Below are positions 1-6,936 of a DNA stretch of 42,299 bases, piece after piece. Position 1 is the stretch's first letter; every line of letters starts with the position of its first letter. The notes beneath the pieces were generated by a model that searched no databases, was not told where the DNA came from, and saw only the letters and a program-made list of their open reading frames with translations. Source of the stretch: Lentilactobacillus diolivorans DSM 14421. GTDB lineage: Bacteria > Bacillota > Bacilli > Lactobacillales > Lactobacillaceae. The translations under genes and the position numbers were made by a program. Location of the stretch: NCBI RefSeq assembly GCF_001434255.1, contig NZ_AZEY01000104.1, positions 30,719 to 73,017 of the forward strand. Reading direction: 5' to 3'.

Positions 1-947
1 TTATTGGCAGCCGATTTGGCATGTCCTCGAAGATCGGTTTCCGCTCATTTTAGCCAACCCACAACGGATCAAGGGGATCCGGCCATAAAACTGATAAGGT
101 TGACGCCCGTTGGATCGCTGGTCTGTTACGAGTTGATTTGATTCCGGCTAGCTTCATTCCCTCCGAATCAGTTCGTGAATTGCGTGACTTAACGCGGACC
201 CGCAAACATCTGGTGGCGGATCGAAATCGTAAAAAGAATCGGGTTCAAAAAATTTTACAGACCGCCGGGATTAAGCTAACCACTTGTATCGCCGATATTT
301 TTGGTAAGTCGGGCCGCGCACTCTTAGATATGTTGGTAAATGGCGAAGTCTTGACGCCGGCTACGGTTGAAAAAGTGGTTTTTAAATCTCTCAAACGCAA
401 AGTACCGCTCATTGTCGAAGCCCTCAACGGCTTTTTTAATGAACATCACCGGTTTATGTTAGATCAACAGCTAAAATTAATAGATGTCGATGAAGACACA
501 ATTGCCCAATATGAACGCCGTATTGACACCTATTTAGAGATGTATACCGCTGAAGTTGAGCTTCTCCGCAGTTTTCCAGGGATTCAAAAAAACGCAACGG
601 CGATCGTTTTGGCCGAAGTCGGTCCCGATGTCGTCACGTTTAAAGATGCCAGCCACCTCGCTTCATGGGCCGGTCTGTGTCCTGGAAACAATGAAAGTGC
701 CGGTAAACGTAAGAGTCGTCGCATTAATCACGGCAATGCTTATTTAAAACGGATCCTCTGCCAAGCGGCGTGGGCGACAATCCGGATAAAAAACAGTCGG
801 TTTGAAAAACTGTATCGCCGGGTGAAAGCTCGCCAAGGACCTAAAAAAGCGATTGTGGCCGTCGCACATAAATTAATTTGCCTCATTTACCAAGCTTTAA
901 CGACTCGCCAAGCATATACCGAAGCAGCCACTTGTTCGTCAACTTAA
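1..947 (+). pseudogene. IS110-family transposase, 3' part, frameshifted
   Basis: This is a DEDD/serine transposase of the IS110 family, which recombines circular element DNA guided by an element-encoded bridge RNA. Its 5' end lies outside the window. Bases 2-88 read in frame 2 as a typical IS110 segment (YW-P-W--LE--F-L-LAN-Q--K) and then hit TAA. The expected continuation (GHKTDKVDARWIAGLL) resumes in frame 3 from about base 80 and runs open to TAA at 945-947. Loss of two bases, or gain of one, near 78-90 explains this. The C-terminal Transposase_20 domain is intact, with the helix-hairpin-helix-like FPGIQKNATAIVLAEVG and the GNNESAGKRKS segment carrying the likely catalytic serine. Family identity is clear. 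Inactivity is inferred from the frameshift, although a sequencing error or programmed shift cannot be excluded. Confidence 0.8.
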
Positions 948-968
948 AGTTTCCTATCTAGTTGTCCC

Positions 969-1032
969 CTAATCCAAGGTACCCTAAAAAAAGAGCCGAA
1001 AGCGACTCTTCTTTTAGGGTACCTTGGATTAG
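969..1032. terminator. Long perfect hairpin after the transposase
   Basis: A 21-bp perfect inverted repeat (969-989 with 1012-1032, arms beginning CTAATCCAAGGTACCCTAAAA) encloses a smaller AAGAGCC-GAAA-GCGACTCTT hairpin and runs of A and T. It lies 21 bases after the transposase stop. It can act as a terminator in both directions, and may also sit near the boundary of the insertion element. Such a long perfect stem is unusual for a simple terminator. Confidence 0.6.
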
Positions 1033-1047
1033 AGGAGTTTTCATATA

Positions 1048-1231
1048 AAAAGGCGGTTAACTTCCAGAGTACAACTGAATTATCCGAATATGTTCCGGGT
1101 GGAATAGTGGGATAATTCAGTTGTACGGCAGGAAGTTGCCTTTTATCTCACGTTTTCGCTTGATAATAGTTGTGATTACACAAAACGGGACTGGGACAAA
1201 ATTACTTTTGTCCCAGTCCGTTTTATTTTTT
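1048..1231 (+). repeat. Structured repeat copy 1 (type I) with 3' tail and terminator
   Basis: This is a member of the modular repeat family described in the findings. P1 is AAAAGGC 1048-1054 with GCCTTTT 1138-1144, extended outwards imperfectly. Then come GGTTA 1055-1059, P2 ACTTCC 1060-1065 with GGAAGT 1131-1136, and AGA 1066-1068 facing GGCA 1127-1130. P3 is 17 bp perfect, 1069-1085 with 1110-1126. A 3' tail (CACGTTTTCGCTTG and onward) leads to the terminator GGACTGGGACAAAA/TTTTGTCCCAGTCC followed by TTTTATTTTTT. The total length and order match copy 2 at 21858-22039. I see no clear promoter in front of it. Whether it is transcribed as a separate RNA is inference. Confidence 0.7.
1188..1231 (+). 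terminator. Intrinsic terminator of repeat copy 1
   Basis: A 14-bp stem GGACTGGGACAAAA with TTTTGTCCCAGTCC (1188-1219), four-base loop, then TTTTATTTTTT at 1221-1231. It faces the convergent ArsR gene, so it may also shield that gene from readthrough. Confidence 0.8.
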
Positions 1232-1261
1232 AAACCATTTAAATCTGTCTGATCACAGCGA

Positions 1262-1609
1262 TTAATGCCCATGTGTCTTTCCCCGAATCACGTGGTCAGC
1301 GTGCTCCAGCATTTCGTTGATCACATCCAGGATATGTGGATCATCCAGTCGATAATAATTTGCCTTGCCTTCACGGTGGGCGCTGACTAACTGATGTTGA
1401 CGCAGTAACGCCAACTGGTGAGAAACGACGGATTGCTCTAATCCTAAAAGATCACCTAATTCACCGACATTTAACTCCTTTTGCTCCAGAACATTGAGCA
1501 TTTGTAAGCGGATTGGATTACTTAGTAACTTAAAAATCCGTTTGGACTCGGCCAAGTGCCGGTCATCGATTAAATTAATTTTTGATTGAGCGGACGGCTC
1601 TTCTACCAC
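1262..1609 (-). CDS. ArsR/SmtB-family metal-sensing repressor, CzrA-like
   Basis: A 115-residue winged-helix regulator of the ArsR/SmtB type. The helix-turn-helix spans about residues 47-75 ([20 protein letters not shown]), followed by the wing [10 protein letters not shown]. The C-terminal helix carries D90, H92, H103 and H106. This D-x-H-x10-H-x2-H spacing equals the alpha-5 zinc/cobalt site of CzrA (D84, H86, H97, H100), so it probably senses Zn(II) or Co(II) and releases DNA when metal is bound. Translation starts at GTG 1609 behind GGAG/AGGAGG. No metal exporter is adjacent: the neighbours are repeat copies on both sides and an oxidoreductase beyond. It may control itself through the dyad at 1668-1682. 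Its other targets are unknown. Confidence 0.85.
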   Translation of the reverse strand: MVEEPSAQSKINLIDDRHLAESKRIFKLLSNPIRLQMLNVLEQKELNVGELGDLLGLEQSVVSHQLALLRQHQLVSAHREGKANYYRLDDPHILDVINEMLEHADHVIRGKTHGH

Positions 1610-1667
1610 AGTTTAACTCCGCCTCCTGTTAGGAATCATTTACCTTTTATTTTAGCATGCCTAATTG

Positions 1668-1682
1668 TAATGACTACCATTA
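1668..1682 (-). promoter_or_regulatory. Possible operator/promoter of the ArsR gene
   Basis: The dyad TAATG-N5-CATTA lies 59 bases before the GTG start, and a TAAAAT-like -10 (minus strand) lies between it and the ribosome binding site. Its position over the -35 region fits autorepression. It does not match the long CzrA operator closely, so this is a candidate only. Confidence 0.35.
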
Positions 1683-1714
1683 TGTGGAAGTTTGGGGGAA
1701 TCTTTATAATCAGA

Positions 1715-2099
1715 GTGATTTAACAAGCGGTTAGCTCCCAGAATATAAACAACATTAGCTAGTATTCCTGATTTTGGAATGCTAGCTAATGTTGTTTATA
1801 TGGCCGGGAGTTGCTTGTTAAATCACGTTTCAACTCGGTAGTCAGATCATTCCCGCATTTGGAATACTGGCTGGCATTGCTTATATGGCCGGGAGCTGCT
1901 TGCTGGCGCACGTTTCGACTCGATAAAAAATATTCCTGATTTTGGAATGCTAGCTAATGTTGTTTATATGGCCGGGAGCTACTTGTTAAATCACGTTTTC
2001 TACGGATAGTCAGATCATTCCCGCATTTGCAATACTGGTTAGCATTGCTTATATGGCCGGGAGCTGCTTGCTGGCACCCGATTTAGCTCAATAAAAATA
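1715..2099 (+). repeat. Structured repeat array (type II), one full copy plus three 3'-half units
   Basis: The first copy is complete, 1715-1826. P1 is 14 bp (GTGATTTAACAAGC with GCTTGTTAAATCAC), followed by GGTTA 1729-1733, P2 GCTCCC with GGGAGT (one G-U), AGA facing GGCC, and a 20-bp perfect P3 (1743-1762 with 1782-1801) topped by ATTCC/GGAAT. The 3' half then recurs. The ATTCC marker sits at 1764, 1849, 1932 and 2017, spacings 85, 83 and 85. The units alternate as A-B-A'-B', so a 168-bp dimer (1764-1931 and 1932-2099) has been duplicated. No terminator tail follows. The array occupies the divergent region between the ArsR gene and the oxidoreductase gene. Confidence 0.8.
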
Positions 2100-2233
2100 A
2101 CTTAGGAATGGTACTAAACCCATTCATATCGTTTGCTAATTATCTTACCCTGGTTTCTAACAATATCCGACTTTAATAGCGTTTATTATCAAAAAAATTA
2201 AAGCAAGAATTCACAATGTCTCCATCATTAAAA

Positions 2234-2242
2234 TGGTAAAAT
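2234..2242 (+). promoter_or_regulatory. Extended -10 promoter of the oxidoreductase operon
   Basis: TGGTAAAAT is an extended -10 element 38 bases before the start codon. No convincing -35 hexamer is present, as is usual for extended -10 promoters. A strong ribosome binding site TTGGAGG follows at 2266-2272. Confidence 0.5.
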
Positions 2243-2279
2243 AGGGTTAGATAAAGCGATTACAATTGGAGGCATTTAA

Positions 2280-3425
2280 ATGACAAATCACAATTTTTTA
2301 CAACCATACACATTACGAAATGGTATTACCATCAAAAATCGAATTGCCATGTCGCCAATGACCGAGCAATCAAGCTTTGAGGACGGTTCAATTACCAACG
2401 ACGAAATTGCCTATTATCGCTTACGAGCTGGTGGTGTTGGCATGTTAATCACCGGCTGTGCAAACGTTAATGACCTTGGCAAAGGCTTTGAAGGTGAGTT
2501 GAGTGTTGCTCACGATAAATTTCTACCGGGATTAACCCGCTTGGCCAATGCAATTAAACTCAATGGCACCAAAGCAATTTTGCAGATTTTTAGTGCCGGC
2601 AGAATGAGTCATTCTAAAGTTCTCCGTGGCAAACAACCTGTTTCAGCGAGTGCCGTCGCTGCAGTTAGGCCAAACGCCGAAACGCCTCGATCATTAACAG
2701 ATGCAGAGGTTAAACAAACCATTCACGACTTTGCTTCAGCAACCAAGTTGGCAATCCGGGCTGGCTTCGATGGCGTTGAGCTCCATGGTGCCAACACTTA
2801 TTTGCTTCAACAGTTTTTCAGTCCACATTCGAACCGGCGAACCGATCAATGGGGTGGCAGCTTGGAAAAACGGATGACCTTCCCGCTGGCTGTCGTTGAT
2901 GCCTGTGCGGAGGCAATTAAAACAACTGCTAAATCCCCCTTTATTTTGGGCTACCGAATTTCACCTGAAGAAATTGAGAAACCTGGAATTCGAATTGATG
3001 ATACCCTTGAATTGGTCAAACGATTAAATGCCAAACCAATCGATTATCTTCACATTTCGCTTGCTGACGCTTGGCAAAGTTCAATTATCAATTCAGATGA
3101 CCGCCAACCATTATTCGAGAAATTTCAAAAAGTGGCTGCAGCTGATTTGCCACTTATGGTAGTTGGTCACCTGGCAACTCCCCAGCAAGTTGAAAAACTA
3201 ATCGACTCCGGCATTCAATTTGCTGCCATGGGTCGGGAACTGATCCGTGAGCCGAAATGGCTTCAAAAGGTCGTAGCCGGTGACGAAAAAGCCATTCGCT
3301 ATACTTTCTCATTAAATGATTTAGAGGAGTTAAAAGTTACCCCACCGCTACTGAACTTCTTAATGACTGCCTTTCGTAGAGGATTCCCCATTTCTACCGA
3401 TTCAAATCAATTAAACTTACCGTAA
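2280..3425 (+). CDS. NADH-dependent flavin oxidoreductase, old yellow enzyme family
   Basis: A 381-residue FMN-binding TIM-barrel enzyme of the old yellow enzyme family, expected to reduce activated C=C bonds (enoates, enones) with NAD(P)H in the cytosol. Diagnostic segments are NRIAMSPMTE near residues 20-29 and the long signature ELHGANTYLLQQFFSPHSN followed by RRTDQWGGSLEKR at residues 167-198. That signature carries the substrate-binding H-x-x-N pair (H169, N172). It lacks the FeS and NADH domains of the 650-residue 2-enoate reductases, so it is the short form. ATG follows TTGGAGG by 7 bases. Two GNAT genes follow after 29 and 48 bases on the same strand, suggesting one operon. The physiological substrate cannot be told from sequence. 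Confidence 0.9.
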   Translation: MTNHNFLQPYTLRNGITIKNRIAMSPMTEQSSFEDGSITNDEIAYYRLRAGGVGMLITGCANVNDLGKGFEGELSVAHDKFLPGLTRLANAIKLNGTKAILQIFSAGRMSHSKVLRGKQPVSASAVAAVRPNAETPRSLTDAEVKQTIHDFASATKLAIRAGFDGVELHGANTYLLQQFFSPHSNRRTDQWGGSLEKRMTFPLAVVDACAEAIKTTAKSPFILGYRISPEEIEKPGIRIDDTLELVKRLNAKPIDYLHISLADAWQSSIINSDDRQPLFEKFQKVAAADLPLMVVGHLATPQQVEKLIDSGIQFAAMGRELIREPKWLQKVVAGDEKAIRYTFSLNDLEELKVTPPLLNFLMTAFRRGFPISTDSNQLNLP

Positions 3426-3454
3426 TAATTAATGATTTAAGGAGATGATGTTTC

Positions 3455-3964
3455 ATGGTTGAAGTTAGATTATCAACAAATTGGGACGCAGAAGGTTTAT
3501 ACAATTTCTATTTAAAAATTACTGGTCAATCAGATAATTTAAGTTATAGCCACGATGAAGCTCAACAATATCTAAGTAAAGGAAAATTTGTCACTGACTT
3601 GGAGAAACGTCACAGTATGGTCACACTCATCGCACTTGACGAGGATGAGACTATCATCGGTGTTTCGCAACTCACTCGGCGAATGATCCCCCGCTTTTCA
3701 AAACGGGCAGATTTGGTAATCTCAGTTGATAAAAGTCATTGGGGACAGCATGTCGGCAGTGAACTAATGGAACACGCCATTGACTGGGCCAAAAATCAGT
3801 GGCACGTTGACGGGATTTATTTAGACGTCTTAGCCGATAACATTCGAGCAATCAAACTATATGAAAAATATGATTTTAAAATTGTTGGTGACTTTCCAAT
3901 TCTATTAACCATCAATGGTGAAAATAAACCCGGTAAGTTAATGTTTAAGGATTTAACGCAATAG
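3455..3964 (+). CDS. GNAT-family N-acetyltransferase, copy 1 of a tandem pair
   Basis: A 169-residue acyl-CoA-dependent N-acetyltransferase of the GNAT fold. Motif A is seen as LVISVDKSHWGQHVGSELM (about residues 86-104), where the Q/R-x-x-G-x-G/A loop appears as GQHVGS. Motif B-like IYLDVLADNIRAIKLYEKYDF follows at about 126-146. AAGGAG lies just before the ATG. It is clearly paralogous to the next gene over its whole length, so the two arose by tandem duplication. The substrate is unknown; ribosomal protein, amino-sugar or small-amine acetylation are all possible. Confidence 0.85.
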   Translation: MVEVRLSTNWDAEGLYNFYLKITGQSDNLSYSHDEAQQYLSKGKFVTDLEKRHSMVTLIALDEDETIIGVSQLTRRMIPRFSKRADLVISVDKSHWGQHVGSELMEHAIDWAKNQWHVDGIYLDVLADNIRAIKLYEKYDFKIVGDFPILLTINGENKPGKLMFKDLTQ

Positions 3965-4012
3965 CCTTGTCTGACAGCTCAGTTCGCGCAATTATCTATG
4001 GAGGTAATTTTT

Positions 4013-4558
4013 GTGGTCTCGATAAGAACGTTTGAATGGGAAGATGCAAATGAATTCTATAATTATTTAATGAAGGTAGCTGATCAAACGCCCTATCTCA
4101 GCTTTAGTGGTGAAGATGTTCGTGTTCGTTTCACACCCGAAATGCTCGCATCACAAATTGAAAACGATCATTTAAACATTTCTTTTTTAGCAATTGATCG
4201 TCAAAAAATTATTGGTCTTTCTCAATTAAGTCGAAATCCACTTCCACGATTTGCCAATCGGGCTGAGTTTGCCATTTCCGTTGATAAAGACTATTGGGGC
4301 AAGCACATTGGCAGCCAACTTCTTGAAAAGACAATTCAATGGGGTGAAAATCGCTGGCATGTTGGTGGCATCTACTTGGACGTTGCTAATGACAATGAGC
4401 GGGCCTTTAATCTCTATTCAAAGTACGGCTTCAAAATTATCGGCGAGTATCCAATCCTTATCACGGTAGATGGTCGGGACCTCGCCGGAAAAATGATGTA
4501 TAAAGATTTGAGAAATAAGCCGCGAGTCCGTAAACGGTCAGTCTCTAGATATAAGTAA
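4013..4558 (+). CDS. GNAT-family N-acetyltransferase, copy 2 of a tandem pair
   Basis: A GNAT acetyltransferase of 181 residues with the start chosen here. The frame also has an ATG at 3998, but that ATG overlaps the ribosome binding site TGGAGG at 3999-4004. GTG 4013 lies 8 bases after that site and aligns with the start of the upstream paralog. Motif A is FAISVDKDYWGKHIGSQLL and motif B IYLDVANDNERAFNLYSKYGF, both matching copy 1. The last 12 or so residues are basic (KPRVRKRSVSRYK), a tail that copy 1 lacks. It lies 48 bases after copy 1 and is probably cotranscribed with it and the old-yellow-enzyme gene. Confidence 0.85.
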   Translation: MVSIRTFEWEDANEFYNYLMKVADQTPYLSFSGEDVRVRFTPEMLASQIENDHLNISFLAIDRQKIIGLSQLSRNPLPRFANRAEFAISVDKDYWGKHIGSQLLEKTIQWGENRWHVGGIYLDVANDNERAFNLYSKYGFKIIGEYPILITVDGRDLAGKMMYKDLRNKPRVRKRSVSRYK

Positions 4559-4572
4559 CTGTAATGGTATTG

Positions 4573-4644
4573 AAAGAAACCAGTTAATATGGTCTTTGTC
4601 TAATCTCAGCTATCATTTTAAAACTGATTAACTCGGTTCTTTTT
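4573..4644 (+). terminator. Probable terminator of the oxidoreductase-GNAT operon
   Basis: AAAGAAACCAGTTAAT (4573-4588) pairs imperfectly with ATTAACTCGGTTCTTT (4627-4642) and a T run follows. The loop is long (about 38 bases), so this is moderate support only. Confidence 0.45.
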
Positions 4645-4678
4645 AACGCCTGAAAATTTAACGGAAGAAGATCCTTAA

Positions 4679-5458
4679 ATGAATCATTCATCTGCTAAAC
4701 AAATTTTGACATTCAAAGTTCGCGGCATGAACATTTGGGTTCTTACCGCAATCACAATTTATTTGACTTTTTGCTCTCTAACATTAACTTTTGAGATTGC
4801 CCTTAGTAACGCCGGCGCCGCTAGTGAAGTGACATCGTTAGCATTCAAAATTAGCGAATGGTCAATTATTGTTTGGATAGTTGCGCCATTTTTGCCTTGG
4901 TTGAAACAAGTTCCTGCGTGGCTGGTTTCAACTGGTATTGCGCTGTACGTCATTTTACTAATTTTTTATGCAGTACAATCACTTTTCTATAATTACCTTT
5001 ATTCAGAAATCATCCCGATTACGCTATTGGACATCTACATTAGCTATTCTGCTTTTCATTCAAATAAGCATAATGAATGGTCACCAACCTTGCCACCTTA
5101 TACGATCAATGGAATCAACATTTGGATCTTATTCATTATCACACTTTACCTTATTGGCTTTGCGTACATTGACAGCAACATCTTTCTAAACGAACCCAGC
5201 TATCCTGACACCGGGCAATGGGTTCCCCTCGTTCAATTATTTAATGAGTTCTTATTTGTTTTCCTAATTTCCGCTGGTGTCCTTCTTTGGATAAGGAAAA
5301 CACCAGCATGGCTAATTTCACTTAATATGACATTATACTGGCTAATTTCTGCCTACTACTCAATTCAAATGAACGGGACCATTTCATGGTTCACGTTTAT
5401 TTCCCTGGGACTGATCACAGCGTACGTGAGTTACTGTGTTTTCTACCACAGAAAGTAA
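4679..5458 (+). CDS. Internally duplicated polytopic membrane protein of unknown function
   Basis: A 259-residue protein I do not recognise. It has about eight hydrophobic segments, four in each half. The halves are related to each other: residues about 11-115 and 140-257 both begin with a short basic or turn segment followed by G-(M/I)-NIW-(V/I)-L-x3-T-(I/L)-YL. Both later contain (V/T)PAWL(V/I)S followed by an (A/T)LY helix. The hinge between them (SNKHNEWSPTLPPYTI) is hydrophilic. This suggests duplication of a four-helix unit. ATG follows GGAAGAAG. It appears to be transcribed alone, between the terminator at 4573-4644 and the LexA-box promoter at 5528. Transport, sensing or immunity roles are all conceivable. 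Confidence 0.75.
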   Translation: MNHSSAKQILTFKVRGMNIWVLTAITIYLTFCSLTLTFEIALSNAGAASEVTSLAFKISEWSIIVWIVAPFLPWLKQVPAWLVSTGIALYVILLIFYAVQSLFYNYLYSEIIPITLLDIYISYSAFHSNKHNEWSPTLPPYTINGINIWILFIITLYLIGFAYIDSNIFLNEPSYPDTGQWVPLVQLFNEFLFVFLISAGVLLWIRKTPAWLISLNMTLYWLISAYYSIQMNGTISWFTFISLGLITAYVSYCVFYHRK

Positions 5459-5527
5459 TTTTTTCCAGTTAGATTTTTAACCCTTTTGTTGTTCGAAGCC
5501 CTAATCAGAATAAATATCGATAATCAC

Positions 5528-5556
5528 TTGACTCCATGAACATATGTTCGTATATT
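5528..5556 (+). promoter_or_regulatory. Sigma-A promoter with LexA (SOS) box in the spacer
   Basis: TTGACT (5528-5533), a 17-base spacer and TATATT (5551-5556) form a near-consensus promoter. The spacer holds TGAACATATGTTCG (5537-5550), whose core GAAC-N4-GTTC is the Gram-positive LexA box (consensus CGAAC-RNRY-GTTYC). ATAT fits RNRY. A half site GTTC follows at 5557-5560. LexA bound here would block RNA polymerase, so the two genes downstream should be induced by DNA damage. Confidence 0.8.
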
Positions 5557-5580
5557 GTTCATAGAGGGGATGTGGTAATA

Positions 5581-5946
5581 ATGATTCATGATGTACCAAG
5601 AGATCAGTGGCTTTACAACGATCGGGGAATGAAAAAATGGATGGGCTATTTTTTGAGTGACCATACTCAGGATATGGCTAATAAGCAGCAGGAAGAAGTG
5701 CCAACTCACCGATTACCTGAGCAGGATTCCAAGACAATTGATCAGATTTTACAAACCAGTTGGAAAAATTCAAGACAAATCTCACTTCAAATTAATGACG
5801 ACAGCTATTTAAATGTCTACAATATTAATGGTATTATTATTGGTGCCAATGATGATTTAGTTTATCTTCAAAGCAACAAACTAATGACGATTAAAGTGAG
5901 CGATATTCGCCACGCTGAAATTAAAGAAAGAAGCAATTTAATTTGA
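5581..5946 (+). CDS. YolD-like protein, predicted SOS-regulated
   Basis: A 121-residue protein. The frame extends back to ATG 5536, but that ATG lies inside the promoter and LexA box. ATG 5581, 9 bases after AGAGGGGATG, is the start chosen. The N-terminal motif NDRGMKKWMGYFLSDHT (about residues 13-29) is like that of YolD-family proteins (PF08863). These small proteins are usually encoded beside UvrX/DinP-type Y-family polymerases and are thought to modulate them. The middle and C-terminus (LNVYNINGIIIGANDDLVYL then IKVSDIRHAEI) look like a small beta-barrel. No polymerase gene is adjacent here. It overlaps the next gene by four bases, so the two are translationally coupled. Confidence 0.7.
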   Translation: MIHDVPRDQWLYNDRGMKKWMGYFLSDHTQDMANKQQEEVPTHRLPEQDSKTIDQILQTSWKNSRQISLQINDDSYLNVYNINGIIIGANDDLVYLQSNKLMTIKVSDIRHAEIKERSNLI

Positions 5947-6251
5947 AAGAAGCCTTTAACGCACCTTGCACCGACAACGAGATTACCATTACGGTAGATT
6001 CAATCAATTATCAATATTTAGCACTTCGACGGGCATCTTTAGATGTTGCGCCTTTAGATTCGGTTAACGTCACGTTAACCGATGAACCAATCGATGGTCA
6101 TGCTTATTATCAGGTTGCAGGTTTTAGTGTCGCCCAATCGGGACAGTTGCAGGACTTTACCTTAAAGTCTGGTGACTATGCGGTTTACCGAGCTCTTCCC
6201 GGTGGTGAACCGAGCATGGTGGTCCAACTTCTCGGACAGAAGACTGAGTAA
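5943..6251 (+). CDS. Unknown protein coupled to the YolD-like gene
   Basis: A 102-residue hydrophilic protein with no family I recognise. It starts at TTG 5943 in the overlap TTGA, where TGA ends the YolD-like gene, so it is almost certainly made from the same SOS-controlled mRNA. The sequence is rich in short beta-like stretches (EITITVDSINYQYLALRR, SVNVTLTDEP, YYQVAGFSVAQSG) and has no signal peptide or membrane helix. Its conserved position suggests that it works with the YolD-like protein in the DNA-damage response. This is inference from context alone. Confidence 0.65.
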   Translation: MKEAFNAPCTDNEITITVDSINYQYLALRRASLDVAPLDSVNVTLTDEPIDGHAYYQVAGFSVAQSGQLQDFTLKSGDYAVYRALPGGEPSMVVQLLGQKTE

Positions 6252-6323
6252 ACTTTCTACACCAGATGCTAAAAAAATCTGGATTAAAAACAATTATTCT
6301 ACAAAAACGAACCATTTCAACTA

Positions 6324-6710
6324 CTAATTTTCAAAAATTCTCCTACCGTTTGGCAACAATTTTCTAATACCACCAGCCGGGTGAGGATCATCACCAAGAT
6401 ATCGAGGAATAAGGTGAAAATGACAGTGCATGACTGTTTGACCACCAAACTGACCAACATTGACGCCAACGTTGTATCCATCAGGATGGGATTGTTGATC
6501 AACCAGACTTTTACCTTGACGAAGCAACTCATGAATTGCCAATAGTTCAGCTTCAGTTATTTTAAAGTAAGTTTCCTTATGATCTTTGGGAATAACTAAT
6601 AGATGACCTTCACTGACTGGATGAATATCCCAGAAAGCAAGTGCCAATTTATTTTCTAGAACTGGTTTAATAATGGTGCGTTGGCAGAAAATGCAATGCG
6701 TTTTTTTCAT
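6324..6710 (-). CDS. HIT-family nucleotide hydrolase/transferase
   Basis: A 128-residue histidine-triad protein. The triad is MHCHFHLIP with H95, H97 and H99, and the substrate-side segment DIHPVSEGHLLVIPKDH (about 28-44) is typical of the family. An N-terminal C6-x2-C9 pair may bind zinc together with a histidine, as in Fhit/HinT relatives. Family members hydrolyse dinucleoside polyphosphates, AMP-lysine or similar adducts; the exact substrate is unknown. GGGAG precedes the ATG by 8 bases. It is a single-gene unit. Confidence 0.88.
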   Translation of the reverse strand: MKKTHCIFCQRTIIKPVLENKLALAFWDIHPVSEGHLLVIPKDHKETYFKITEAELLAIHELLRQGKSLVDQQSHPDGYNVGVNVGQFGGQTVMHCHFHLIPRYLGDDPHPAGGIRKLLPNGRRIFEN

Positions 6711-6824
6711 GTTGAGGACTCCCTAAATATAGTGACTTCAGTAAAGAAATTAATAGGTATGCTGATTGTAGTTTTCGCTGTAAAATATAAAATTTTCTGG
6801 CACCAAACAAGGAGCCTCGTTACT

Positions 6825-6866
6825 AAAAATCCAAGCAAGTTGAGATAATAGCTTACTTGGATTTTT
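6825..6866. terminator. Bidirectional terminator after the phosphodiesterase gene
   Basis: AAAAATCCAAG (6825-6835) pairs with CTTGGATTTTT (6856-6866), with inner pairing AAG/CTT and a loop of about 14 bases. A and T runs on both sides support termination of the minus-strand gene ending at 6937. Confidence 0.7.
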
Positions 6867-6936
6867 AATTACCAATAAATTTGCCCCAGTTGTTGATATT
6901 CAAAAAGGATTCATTTATAGCATCCCAATAGCTGCT

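Noticed and set aside
1048-1231. Bridge RNA of the adjacent IS110 element
   Set aside because: Bridge RNAs have variable guide loops on a constant frame. Here loops are constant and helices vary, and other copies have no transposase nearby. It is kept only as an alternative to test.
1715-2099. CRISPR-like or variable-number protein repeat
   Set aside because: Units of 83-85 bp are contiguous without spacers, contain stops in all frames and fit the hairpin family.
3998-4012. ATG 3998 as start of the second GNAT
   Set aside because: It lies on the ribosome binding site of GTG 4013, and alignment with the upstream paralog begins at the GTG.
5536-5580. ATG 5536 as start of the YolD-like gene
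   Set aside because: It falls between the -35 and -10 boxes and within the LexA site, so it could not be in the mRNA.
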